Shown: piece by piece, positions 17,568 through 25,301 of the stretch
How positions within the stretch are numbered: position 1 is the first letter of the stretch
Layout: every line of letters starts with the position of its first letter
Assembly: GCF_017873565.1 (NCBI RefSeq)
Contig: NZ_JAGGKH010000014.1
Coordinates: 62,001-126,000 of the forward strand
Direction of reading: 5' to 3'
Source of the DNA: Lederbergia galactosidilytica
GTDB lineage: Bacteria; Bacillota; Bacilli; Bacillales; Bacillaceae_C
Length of the DNA: 64,000 nucleotides
Notes under the pieces: model-generated
Seen by the model: only the letters and a program-made list of their open reading frames with translations
What the model was told of the DNA's origin: nothing
Databases searched by the model: none
Program-made: the position numbers and the translations under genes

Positions 17568-18149
17568 ATGACGGAACTTAGTACACAAGAAAAAATTATT
17601 AAAGCTGTGATTGAATTATTTCGCGACCATGGCTATAAAGGTGCGACCACAAGGGCCATTGCGGAAAAGGCGGGAGTAAATGAAGTTACGATTTTTCGCC
17701 ATTTCGGCAATAAAAAAAGGCTGATGGAAGCAGCGATACAATCATTATCTTATCATTCGATGTTAAAGAAAATGATATCAGAAAAAATGGTATGGGATCT
17801 GGAACAAGATTTAACAAACATTGCGCAAGGATATTTACAAGAAATGGAAAAGATGCAGGATCTCATTTTAATCGGTCTAAGGGAAGCAGAAATGTTTCCT
17901 GAACTAAATGAATATATTGTGGAAATCCCAACAAATCTAAAGAAAAGTATGGTGGAGTATTTCACGGAAATGCATAAAAAGGGAAAACTGGTTCATACAG
18001 ATATTGAGTTTCAAGCAATGAACTTTATTTGGTTAAACTTTGGATACTTTCTTTCTAAATCTCGTTTTGGAGATCAAGTTATCCCGGGAACGAATGTAGA
18101 TTTTATTCAACACAGTGTTCGTCTTTTTGCTAGGGGATTGACCCCCTAG
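17568..18149 (+). CDS. TetR-family transcriptional regulator
   Basis: 193 residues from the ATG at 17568, with AAAGG nine bases upstream (the frame opens at a TTG at 17559). The N-terminal helix-turn-helix is GYKGATTRAIAEKAGVNEVTIFRHFGNKKRL, at about residues 24-54. The C-terminal ligand domain is not diagnostic. Matching palindromes before this gene and before the YhgE-like gene indicate that it represses both; the YhgE-type protein is therefore probably a resistance or export component induced by the regulator's ligand, as with other TetR-controlled transporters. Confidence 0.88.
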   Translation: MTELSTQEKIIKAVIELFRDHGYKGATTRAIAEKAGVNEVTIFRHFGNKKRLMEAAIQSLSYHSMLKKMISEKMVWDLEQDLTNIAQGYLQEMEKMQDLILIGLREAEMFPELNEYIVEIPTNLKKSMVEYFTEMHKKGKLVHTDIEFQAMNFIWLNFGYFLSKSRFGDQVIPGTNVDFIQHSVRLFARGLTP

Positions 18150-18157
18150 GCTTTTTT
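18130..18157 (+). terminator. Terminator overlapping the end of tetR
   Basis: CTAGGGG pairs with CCCCTAG around a short loop, followed by CTTTTTT. The stem includes the last codons of the tetR gene. It would separate tetR from the yhgE-like gene, which has its own operator and therefore probably its own promoter. Confidence 0.75.
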
Positions 18158-18168
18158 ATAAAATAAAT

Positions 18169-18184
18169 GCAAGTAAGTACTTGC
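18169..18184. promoter_or_regulatory. TetR operator, site 2
   Basis: GCAAGTAAGTACTTGC, a 16-base inverted repeat matching site 1 at 17531-17546. It lies 20 bases before the start codon of the YhgE-like gene. Confidence 0.7.
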
Positions 18185-18203
18185 TATATTAGGAGGAATG
18201 AAA

Positions 18204-19388
18204 ATGAAGTCTATTCAATCGTTTTTTAAGCATAAGGAAACATATATTGGTATGGGAACAGCCTTGGCTTTTTTAGTCATTTTCTTTTGTATCTGGATGA
18301 CAGCATACGATGGTGTAATGGAACGAACAGATAATTTACGAATGGGTCTTGTGAATGAAGATAAGCAATTAGGTACCACGATCCAAGAAGAAATCACAAC
18401 GCAAATTCCGTTTGAGGTAAAAAATTACACATCCATAGAAAAAGCAAAAAAAGATTTAAACAGACATGAATTGGATATGGTAGTGCAGATACCTAGGAGT
18501 TTTTCAGAACAGTTAGAGGGTCAAGGCGAAGCTAACGTGATATATTTTATTAATCAAGCCAATGCGACAATGTCTAAGCAAATTATGGATGGGGCCGCAC
18601 AGGCAATGACACAATCGATGAATGATTATGTAAATGGTTATAAACAGCAACAAATCGTAGCAGCATTACCTCAACAATTTGAAGCAGTCATACCATCTAA
18701 AGAACTTGCCCAGCAATTGTCTAAAAATATGACCGAAGTCTTTCAATCATTCAATGCTCAATCTGTTCAAGCTTCCATTGAAAAAACGAATAATGTGGAT
18801 GGCTTTGCAGCCACAATGGTGCCGTTAATGATTGTTCTTGCTTCCTTTGTCGGTTCGATGATTATGAGTATGAATTTGAATATTGTTGCACTGAAATTGA
18901 AAAATGACGACAAGAAATGGGCATTATTTATAGCAAGACAAATCATCAATATGGGGGTAGCACTCATTCTGGCAGCATTGACACTAGTATTTTTAATCGT
19001 GTTTCAAATAGAGTGGACAACGAATATATGGACCGTAGCAATGTTTCAATTCTTTGTTTACTTTGCCTTTTTAAATCTAACACAAATGTTTGTTGTCATA
19101 TTTGGTACTGGTGGCATGTTGTTCAATATCATTGGTCTTTCTCTACAATTGGTAACCTCAGGTGTGATTGTACCGAAAGTAATGTTATCCGACTTTTATC
19201 AAGCGGTTGGTTCCTATCTTCCTGCCACTTATGCCGTGAACGGGTACTATACCGTTATTTTTGGTGGGGAGCAATTATCTACTGATCTGATCGCTTTATT
19301 ACTAGTATCGGCAGTGACCCTGTTCGTTGCATGGATGAGAATTAGCTTCCAAAAGACAACTACCCAGACATCTAAAATGACAGTATAA
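18204..19388 (+). CDS. YhgE/Pip-like ABC-2-type membrane protein
   Basis: 394 residues from the ATG at 18204, seven bases after AGGAGG; the ATG at 18198 is too close to that site. One membrane helix lies near residues 14-36, followed by a long extracellular part (about 40-205, with LDMVVQIPRSFSEQL) and five or six helices to the end. This is the YhgE/ABC-2 permease layout, where members export drugs or peptides or serve as phage receptors. No ATPase gene is adjacent. Regulation by the neighbouring TetR protein is supported by shared palindromes. Confidence 0.78.
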   Translation: MKSIQSFFKHKETYIGMGTALAFLVIFFCIWMTAYDGVMERTDNLRMGLVNEDKQLGTTIQEEITTQIPFEVKNYTSIEKAKKDLNRHELDMVVQIPRSFSEQLEGQGEANVIYFINQANATMSKQIMDGAAQAMTQSMNDYVNGYKQQQIVAALPQQFEAVIPSKELAQQLSKNMTEVFQSFNAQSVQASIEKTNNVDGFAATMVPLMIVLASFVGSMIMSMNLNIVALKLKNDDKKWALFIARQIINMGVALILAALTLVFLIVFQIEWTTNIWTVAMFQFFVYFAFLNLTQMFVVIFGTGGMLFNIIGLSLQLVTSGVIVPKVMLSDFYQAVGSYLPATYAVNGYYTVIFGGEQLSTDLIALLLVSAVTLFVAWMRISFQKTTTQTSKMTV

Positions 19389-19669
19389 AAAACGTCAAAT
19401 GTCGCTACTAAGACAACTTAGTAATTATTTCCGGTGAGGAGGGAACTGACTTAAATGCTTGAACGCGTCAGCTTAAAGATGTCCTATACTAGTGGCTAAG
19501 TCAATATGAAGTTCTCCCTGTGGGAAAATATTTGAGGCAGCTAGGTAGATGCTTTCCCACCGTTCCTTCAATCCTATTTTCATAGCATAATAGAAAATTT
19601 AAAAAACAAAATTGAAACTTAGTACAAGAAAGAACGTATAGATAGGAAAGCGTAAAATGGGAGGAATCA

Positions 19670-20788
19670 ATGAAAATAGCACTTTGGATTACGGTTGGGT
19701 TTGTTGTGGTCGTCGCTCTAGTCGCAGGTGTAGGCATTTGGATTTTTCAAAAACAAATCGGGAAAGAAGATCCCGAATATATTATCCAATTTTTAAAAGA
19801 AAATGTGGATAAAGGAAACGTGGCGGCTACGATTCATTACAATCAAGAAAAATGGGTGCAGGTAAATGAAGATCAACTTTTGCCACTTGCAAGCGCTGTT
19901 AAGACAATTATCGCCATTGAATATGCTGAACAGGCAGCTGCAGGAAAAATAGATCCAAACCAAGAAATACCTTTGAATGATTTGGAGATATTTTATATTC
20001 CCAAAACGGACGGTGGGGCGCATCAAGCCTGGTTGAAAGATGTGAAAATAGATCAGCAAATGGAAACTGTTCCTTTAAAAGAAGTCACTAAAGGAATGAT
20101 TGTGTATAGTTCGAATGCGAATACAGAATATCTGATCCATTTATTAGGTTTGGAAAATATCAATCAAACATTAGAAGATTTACAGCTTTCTTCCCATGAA
20201 CCTATTTATCCGATTGTTAGTGCCTTGGCAATTCCTCAGCAAATTATTCAAGAAGAAGGATCGAAAAAGGCCGCTCTAGATAAATTAAAAAACATGGATA
20301 TGAAAGAATACCGGGAGCTGACCATAGCCACACATAAAGAGTGGCTGCAACAACCATTAAATGCTCAGGAAAAAAAGCAATTGATTAAGGACTTAAATAT
20401 GGACTTTCAAAAAGTTTGGTCAGATCGTTTACCGCGAGCGACAACAGCGGAGTATGTCTCCATTATGGAGAAACTCAACACGAAGAGTCATTTTAGTGAA
20501 AATGTCTATACCTATCTTGACCCTGTCATGGAAGGTTTAATGGAAAACCCCAATAACCAAGAATGGCTGGCACATGCCGGGCAAAAAGGTGGATCAACTG
20601 CATTTGTTTTAACAATGGCTATGTATGCCACAGATCAGGAGGGCAATCAAACTGAATTAGCTTTTTTTGCCAATGACTTGAGCACTATGGAGCAAATTAA
20701 ATTATCGAAAAATATGAACGCCTTTCAGTTAAAATTCCTAACAGATGAAGATTTTCGTAAAAAAGTGAAAAAAGTATGGTCACAATAG
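19670..20788 (+). CDS. Serine hydrolase of the class A beta-lactamase fold
   Basis: 372 residues, ATG behind GGGAGG. A single N-terminal membrane anchor (residues 4-27) places the rest outside the cell. The catalytic pattern is SxxK at Ser75-Lys78 (SAVK), SSN at 147-149 in place of SDN, and KGGS near residue 310 in place of KTG. Spacing fits the beta-lactamase/DD-peptidase superfamily, but the changed second and third motifs argue for a diverged peptidase or esterase rather than a true beta-lactamase. It is monocistronic, with a strong terminator. Confidence 0.75.
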   Translation: MKIALWITVGFVVVVALVAGVGIWIFQKQIGKEDPEYIIQFLKENVDKGNVAATIHYNQEKWVQVNEDQLLPLASAVKTIIAIEYAEQAAAGKIDPNQEIPLNDLEIFYIPKTDGGAHQAWLKDVKIDQQMETVPLKEVTKGMIVYSSNANTEYLIHLLGLENINQTLEDLQLSSHEPIYPIVSALAIPQQIIQEEGSKKAALDKLKNMDMKEYRELTIATHKEWLQQPLNAQEKKQLIKDLNMDFQKVWSDRLPRATTAEYVSIMEKLNTKSHFSENVYTYLDPVMEGLMENPNNQEWLAHAGQKGGSTAFVLTMAMYATDQEGNQTELAFFANDLSTMEQIKLSKNMNAFQLKFLTDEDFRKKVKKVWSQ

Positions 20789-20793
20789 TGAGG

Positions 20794-20838
20794 GGAGACT
20801 ATTTTTTCTTTAAACATAGGAAAAAATAGTCTCTTTTT
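20794..20838 (+). terminator. Terminator after the serine hydrolase gene
   Basis: GAGACTATTTTTTC pairs with GAAAAAATAGTCTC across a short loop, then TTTTTATT. It would also work in the reverse direction. Confidence 0.85.
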
Positions 20839-21113
20839 ATTGTCGATATTTCCTCGAATCGTCTCCAATCTTGGTTTTGCAAGTGAGTCTTGATCCCAAT
20901 TCTGAAAGATTTAAAGTGAAGCGATCGAGAATTCACAGAAAGTGATCCCGTAGCATTCATGATGAGCTGTTTGAGGGAGTCTCTTAATTTACGAATTTCT
21001 AGATAATAGCGAATTGCTCATGAGCCTATTTATTAAAATTTTCCCCTCCTGAAAAGATTAGGTGTCCTTTTCCCCGATTCTTCTCTATATGAAGGGTGAA
21101 AGGGGGCGAGAAC

Positions 21114-21332
21114 ATGGCACAGGAAATGTTACAGGCATCAAAAATGAAACTTGTGTTTGATTATGGGGTAGATGAAGATAATCAGCCGATTCACAAAACG
21201 AAAACATTTAATCGTATTCGTTTGAATGCATCAGCTGACCAGCTTTACCAAGCAGCTACCGCGATCGGGTCCTTGTCAACCCAGCCACTTTGGAATATTG
21301 AACGCAATGATACGTATCAAATCGGCGAATAA
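21114..21332 (+). CDS. DUF1659 family protein
   Basis: 72 residues from the ATG at 21114, with AAAGGGGGCG upstream; the frame opens at a GTG 18 bases earlier, inside the ribosome-binding site. Sequence features such as KTFNRIRLNASADQLYQAATAIGSL match the DUF1659 family of small bacillar proteins. Function unknown. It is followed by a DUF2922 gene and a YvrJ gene, the usual trio. Confidence 0.85.
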   Translation: MAQEMLQASKMKLVFDYGVDEDNQPIHKTKTFNRIRLNASADQLYQAATAIGSLSTQPLWNIERNDTYQIGE

Positions 21333-21365
21333 TCTTAAAGTTTTTATCAGAAGGGAGGTGAGCAT

Positions 21366-21584
21366 ATGAAAGTATTAGAATTAAATTTTTCCTCAGAAGA
21401 AGGGAAGAATGTACGGATTACAGTCGACGAACCAGTTGAAGGGCTTGAGGCTGAACAAGTGAAAGAGGCGATGGCCGCGATTTTGGCGGCTGATATTTTC
21501 CTTGACACGGAAGGAAAGCCATTAAAAGAGGCAAAATCAGCGCGCATTGTCGACAAAACCATCACAACGATTGATATAGAGTAA
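21366..21584 (+). CDS. DUF2922 family protein
   Basis: 72 residues, ATG with AAGGGAGGTG upstream. MKVLELNFSSEEGKNVRI and the VDEPVEGLEAEQVKEAMAAI stretch are typical of DUF2922 proteins, which are short, soluble, and usually encoded right after a DUF1659 gene. Function unknown. A hairpin at 21591-21620 follows. Confidence 0.85.
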   Translation: MKVLELNFSSEEGKNVRITVDEPVEGLEAEQVKEAMAAILAADIFLDTEGKPLKEAKSARIVDKTITTIDIE

Positions 21585-21590
21585 GCGTAG

Positions 21591-21620
21591 AGACTCATTC
21601 CCGTTTATGGAATGAGTCTT
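21591..21620 (+). terminator. Hairpin after the DUF2922 gene
   Basis: AGACTCATTCC pairs with GGAATGAGTCT; the T-run after it is poor (TCCTGCTTTAT). The YvrJ gene follows, so it may attenuate rather than stop transcription. Confidence 0.55.
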
Positions 21621-21663
21621 CCTGCTTTATCGGAAATAAATCAAATGAAAGGAGAGGATTTTT

Positions 21664-21810
21664 GTGGAACAGTTCCTACCGTTTATCAGTGAAATCGGAT
21701 TTCCGGCACTTGTAACCTTTTATTTACTATACCGGATTGAAGCGAAACTAGAGGCGGTCATTCAGTCTGTACAGGATTTGCCGAAGCAAATGATTAACAT
21801 GAAAAATTGA
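21664..21810 (+). CDS. YvrJ family small membrane protein
   Basis: 48 residues, GTG start behind AGGAGAGG. Sequence begins MEQFLPFISEIGFPALV with a single hydrophobic helix FPALVTFYLLYRI, then a charged, amphipathic C-terminus ending in MKN. This matches the YvrJ family of Bacillaceae. It is too short to be scored by most gene finders, but the ribosome-binding site and its place after DUF1659 and DUF2922 genes support it. Function unknown. Confidence 0.8.
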   Translation: MEQFLPFISEIGFPALVTFYLLYRIEAKLEAVIQSVQDLPKQMINMKN

Positions 21811-21877
21811 ATAATGTTAGACACTTAAATAACTTTTCAATATTTTTTATGAATTTGTTAAAAGGGGAATATTCAGT

Positions 21878-22192
21878 ATTGACTTTTGATAAAAAAGCAG
21901 GTAAGGTGTACTTTAAATTAAAGATAACAGCAATGAGAAGGATCAAGGTAGCAGCTCTTATCATACAGAGACCAATCGGATAGCTGAGACGATGGGATAA
22001 TCTGAAACCGACTCACCTTTTAGCTGATTTTCTGAACACGAATAGTAAGAAAATCCGTTTGACCTACGTTACAGGCATGAACGAAGACTTTTTTGTCTAT
22101 TGATAAAAAGGTAAATTAGGGTGGTACCACGTTAGGAATAAAACTCCTGTCGTCCCTTGTATGGATATACAAGTGTGATGGCAGGTTTTTTT
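21878..22192 (+). promoter_or_regulatory. T-box leader (leucine) with terminator, controlling leuA
   Basis: A possible -35 TTGACT lies at 21878. The leader has the T-box sequence AGGGTGGTACCACG near 22118-22131, which would pair with the acceptor end of uncharged tRNA. It is followed by the terminator AAACTCCTGTC...GGCAGGTTTTTTTT ending at about 22194. Stem I spans roughly 21930-22045. CTC in CCGACTCACC near 22013 is the probable specifier codon, fitting tRNA-Leu and the leuA gene downstream. Confidence 0.88.
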
Positions 22193-22195
22193 TCG

Positions 22196-22372
22196 TCTAG
22201 CTCCAGCCCCTCGAGGTCAAATAACCTTGAATCTGGGAAGGGAGAAATCGCCCTACCTAGGTTTAGGAACATTTGCATGTCGTGAGGCCAACAGAAAGTT
22301 GGTTAGAACGGCGTTGCGCCAGGACGGCGCGTCTTTAGCCGTTCATCCATATCCAAGGCGCTTAGACTTTTG
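22196..22372 (+). repeat. Dispersed repeat, family 2, copy A (in the leuA leader)
   Basis: It begins CTAGCTCCAGCCCCTCGAGGTC and ends CCAAGGCGCTTAGAC, with an internal GGCGTTGCGCCAGGACGGC shared with the copy at 56716-56860. This start/end pair is familiar from a structured repeat common in Bacillaceae (recalled). It lies between the T-box terminator and the leuA ribosome-binding site, so it is transcribed as leader RNA. Confidence 0.75.
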
Positions 22373-22398
22373 CTATTTCAAAAAAAGGAGGAAGAAAG

Positions 22399-23943
22399 AT
22401 GAGGAAAATTCAAATGTTTGATACCACTCTTAGAGATGGTGAACAATCACCCGGGGTTCATCTCACGACAGAAGAAAAGGTGGAGATTGCTTTACAGCTT
22501 GAAAAGCTTGGGGTCGATCGCATTGAGGCGGGATTTCCAATTTCATCGCCTAATGAAGTCAAAAACGTCCAAGCAATCGCAAAAGTTGTCAGAAATACAA
22601 GTATTGCGGCACTAGCGAGAGCCAATATAAAAGATATAGAAGCCGCAAGAGAAGCATTAAAAGGTGCTGCAACACCTTGTTTGCATATTGTTCTCGCGAC
22701 TTCACCTATACACCGCAAATATAAACTAAATATGACAAAAGAGCAAGTCGTGGAAAAGGCGATCCAAGCAATCCACTTTGGGAAAAAGTACTTCTCAGAA
22801 ATTGAATTTTCTTTAGAAGATGCCAGTCGGACAGAACTTGAGTTCATTTATCAAGTGGTAGATCAAGCTATACGAGCTGGTGCAACTGTCATTAATTTAC
22901 CAGATACTGTTGGTTATGCTTCACCAGAAACTTTTGGAGATATGTTCCGGAAGGTGAGGGAGCATGTCCCACTTATAGATAAAGTTTTACTTAGTACGCA
23001 TTGCCATAATGATTTAGGAATGGCGACAGCGAATACATTAGCAGCGATTAAAGCAGGTGTCGATCAAATTGAGGGAACGATCAATGGCATTGGAGAAAGA
23101 GCGGGAAATACATCTTTGGAAGAGGTAGCCTTGGCACTTGAAACAAGACAAGATATTTATCAGGCCACATCCAATATTGTCTTGAATGAGATTTATCCAA
23201 CTAGTGAGCTTGTTCGTCATTATACGGGAATGGTTGTGCAACCGAATAAAGCCATTGTTGGGGACCATGCCTTTTCACATGAATCAGGGATTCATCAAGA
23301 TGGAGTGTTGAAAAATGCTTCCACCTATGAAATTATTAAACCAGAAACAGTGGGTGTCCCATCTAGCACCATTGTGCTTGGCAAGCATTCTGGCCGGCAT
23401 GCGCTCCAGCAAAAACTAGCTTATCTTGGTTACCAGTTGTCAAAGGAAGAATTGGCTCACGCTTTTGAGCACTTTAAAAAGTTGATTGACCAGAAAAAAT
23501 ATGTGATTGATGATGATCTTCATAAGCTTGTCAATCAAGACTTTATGAATGATAAAACCCATTATGAATTAACTGATTTGGTCATTTCCTATCCCGGTAC
23601 CTTTACAGAAGTACAACTTGAATTGACAGATGAAAAGCATGAATCAAGGCAAACGACGATTCAAGGTAATGGTGTGATCGATGCTTTATACCAAGGGATT
23701 GAACAATTAATCGGGACAAAATTTCAGTTGAAAGATTATATCATTCGTTCAAAATCAGTCGGAAAAGATGCGGTAGGAGAAGTCCATGTCAAAGTGATAA
23801 AGGAAGGATTTACCTATACGGGCAGAGGAATGGATACTGATATTATCAAAGCAAGTGCAAAAGCCTATTTGATTGCAATTAATCAGTATTTTCAAAGGAG
23901 CGAACAGGCACAGACGAATCAAAAAGTTACGTTTACGAATTAG
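22399..23943 (+). CDS. leuA: 2-isopropylmalate synthase
   Basis: 514 residues, ATG with AAAGGAGG upstream. It condenses 2-oxoisovalerate with acetyl-CoA, the first committed step to leucine. The DRE-TIM signature DTTLRDGEQSPG is at 8-19, STHCHNDLGMATANT (metal histidines) near 200, and GNTSLEEVALAL follows. The C-terminal 120 residues are the leucine-binding LeuA regulatory domain. The gene is behind a leucine T-box but stands alone: no leuB, leuC, leuD or ilv genes are next to it, and a terminator follows at once. Confidence 0.95.
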   Translation: MRKIQMFDTTLRDGEQSPGVHLTTEEKVEIALQLEKLGVDRIEAGFPISSPNEVKNVQAIAKVVRNTSIAALARANIKDIEAAREALKGAATPCLHIVLATSPIHRKYKLNMTKEQVVEKAIQAIHFGKKYFSEIEFSLEDASRTELEFIYQVVDQAIRAGATVINLPDTVGYASPETFGDMFRKVREHVPLIDKVLLSTHCHNDLGMATANTLAAIKAGVDQIEGTINGIGERAGNTSLEEVALALETRQDIYQATSNIVLNEIYPTSELVRHYTGMVVQPNKAIVGDHAFSHESGIHQDGVLKNASTYEIIKPETVGVPSSTIVLGKHSGRHALQQKLAYLGYQLSKEELAHAFEHFKKLIDQKKYVIDDDLHKLVNQDFMNDKTHYELTDLVISYPGTFTEVQLELTDEKHESRQTTIQGNGVIDALYQGIEQLIGTKFQLKDYIIRSKSVGKDAVGEVHVKVIKEGFTYTGRGMDTDIIKASAKAYLIAINQYFQRSEQAQTNQKVTFTN

Positions 23944-23950
23944 GAAATGA

Positions 23951-23983
23951 TTAGAAGGAATGGGGATTCCCTTCATTCCTTCT
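23951..23983 (+). terminator. Terminator after leuA
   Basis: AGAAGGAATG pairs with CATTCCTTCT around GGGATTCCCTT. The T-run is weak (ATTAAAT), but the stem is perfect. Confidence 0.7.
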
Positions 23984-23989
23984 ATTAAA

Positions 23990-24319
23990 TAGAAAAGATA
24001 AAGGTAATTGTGGAAGTCCATTTCATGGAGATACCGTACGGGTAGCATTGTCTACGTTAAATCGGCCCAATGATCCTGTTAACATTGTTGATGTGATGGG
24101 CGCCCCATTTATACCACTCTTTTTGGGGCGCTACCCAGTAATCAAACGAGGTATGGGCGAGTGCCGAATCCGAACGCATGAAAGGACACGGTTGAAAACC
24201 ATAAGATTAGGAATGATTTCCAAAAATAGGTGGAAAATCAGTGGGAAAACTCCTGCTGATTTTTTGTTCATTTTTCCATGGCAGAGAGAAGATATTTAGG
24301 AATTCGGAAAAGTCTTTTG
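23990..24319. other. Intergenic stretch between convergent units
   Basis: An open frame 24048-24299 has no ribosome-binding site or family features and is probably chance. AAAATCAG...CTGATTTTTT at 24235-24269 is a terminator-like hairpin on the plus strand. Confidence 0.4.
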
Positions 24320-24682
24320 CTAAAAGCTAGAACCTATTTTCATCCCAATAAACGCTAGCAAAATCCCAACTGTATAAGTTATCCCAAGATAGAAAGCTAA
24401 CAATTTCCACTTTTTCTCAGCTTGGAGCTGAATACTTTCCAATTTGAATGTAGAAAAGGTGGTGAAGGCCCCCATGAATCCTGTTCCGAAAAGGAGCTGT
24501 AGCGAATGTCCAAGATTGGCGCCTATCATCCATCCTAGTAAGAAGGAACCGATAAGATTGACAATAAGTGTGGCTATTGGGAAAAAGGATGGATATTTCC
24601 CTTTAAGCCAATTGCTGATTCCATACCGAGCTATCGCACCAAAGAATCCTCCGACTGCCACGAGAAAAATGGATAACATCAT
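24320..24682 (-). CDS. crcB: Fluoride channel subunit CrcB (second gene)
   Basis: 120 residues, ATG at 24682 overlapping the stop of the first crcB as ATGA. Four membrane helices, with GGFFGAIARYGISNWL near the start, NLIGSFLLGW and GTGFMGAFTTFSTFKLE, which are the Fluc hallmark sequences. Fluc proteins are dual-topology dimers; two adjacent, slightly different genes of this kind usually encode an antiparallel heterodimer, and each exports fluoride passively. Expression is controlled by the fluoride riboswitch before the upstream partner. Confidence 0.92.
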   Translation of the reverse strand: MMLSIFLVAVGGFFGAIARYGISNWLKGKYPSFFPIATLIVNLIGSFLLGWMIGANLGHSLQLLFGTGFMGAFTTFSTFKLESIQLQAEKKWKLLAFYLGITYTVGILLAFIGMKIGSSF

Positions 24683-25065
24683 TTACGCCTCCTTCCTTTA
24701 TTCGAACCGAAACGATAACCAAGCCAGGAAAAGAGCAGGCCGCCCCATAAGCTAAGTAGGATATAAAATAGCGTGATCCCCCATTTAGCGGCGATCATTA
24801 ATTCGACCGTTTCCACACTAAAGGTAGAAAAGGTAGTGAAAGAACCAATTAACCCTGTCCCAAGCGCAGGGATCATAACTGGAGGAAGAAATTTCAGACG
24901 TGGTAAAAGTAAGGTAAACCAGCCCAATAGAAAACTTCCCACCATATTTATTAAAAAGGTTGCTAATGGAAAATCATAAAACCATAAATGTTGGAAGGAA
25001 AGTCCAATTAAATAACGTAAAGAGGCTCCAACCATGCCAGCTATTCCAACCGCTATATATTTCAT
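24679..25065 (-). CDS. crcB: Fluoride channel subunit CrcB (first gene)
   Basis: 128 residues, ATG at 25065 with AAGGGTG upstream. Four membrane helices with GMVGASLRYLIGL, INMVGSFLLGW, and GTGLIGSFTTFSTFSVETVEL, the conserved Fluc pore segments (Asn in the second helix and the Phe-rich TTFSTF break). It pairs with the overlapping second gene as the two halves of a heterodimeric fluoride exporter in the cytoplasmic membrane. It follows a fluoride riboswitch with its terminator, which is strong independent support for the function. Confidence 0.92.
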   Translation of the reverse strand: MKYIAVGIAGMVGASLRYLIGLSFQHLWFYDFPLATFLINMVGSFLLGWFTLLLPRLKFLPPVMIPALGTGLIGSFTTFSTFSVETVELMIAAKWGITLFYILLSLWGGLLFSWLGYRFGSNKGRRRK

Positions 25066-25102
25066 TGTAATTCACCCTTAACTAGGTTGCTAAAATAAAG
25101 CA

Positions 25103-25130
25103 GACTCCACCAAGATTTTCGGCAGGAGTC
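25103..25130 (-). terminator. Riboswitch-controlled terminator before crcB
   Basis: On the minus strand, GACTCCTGCC...GGTGGAGTC forms a hairpin followed by TGCTTTATTTTA. Its first arm contains part of the riboswitch core, so ligand binding and terminator formation exclude each other. Confidence 0.75.
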
Positions 25131-25166
25131 ATTAGCGTTCAGCAGTTTTGGTGAACTCCATTGCCT
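25121..25166 (-). promoter_or_regulatory. Fluoride riboswitch (crcB motif)
   Basis: Minus-strand sequence has GGCAATGGAGTTCACC followed by AAAACTGC, then GCTAATGACTCCTGCC. This matches the crcB-motif consensus (GGNGAUGGNNUUCNCC ... GCUGAUGACGCCU). It lies 56 bases before the first crcB start codon, on the same strand. Confidence 0.85.
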
Positions 25167-25186
25167 AAACGAAATGGATGATATAT

Positions 25187-25216
25187 ATTTTAGCAAACGC
25201 TTCTAGATTTTGCCAA
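25187..25216 (-). promoter_or_regulatory. Sigma-A promoter of the crcB operon
   Basis: -35 TTGGCA (25216-25211), 18-base spacer, -10 TAAAAT (25192-25187), about 20 bases upstream of the riboswitch. Confidence 0.6.
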
Positions 25217-25301
25217 ACGAGTAGAGAATTCGCCTCTTAAGAGGAGATATATTTAAAAATTATAAGGCTCATATGGTAAAATATTGGCAGGAGGGATGGA
25301 C

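Noticed and set aside
22227-22421. Open frame of 64 codons before leuA
   Set aside because: It lies inside the family 2 repeat and the leuA ribosome-binding site; arginine-rich composition reflects the repeat.
24048-24299. Open frame of 83 codons between leuA and crcB, considered as a leuB relic
   Set aside because: No leuB motif, no ribosome-binding site, and composition unlike a protein; leuA is already closed by a terminator.
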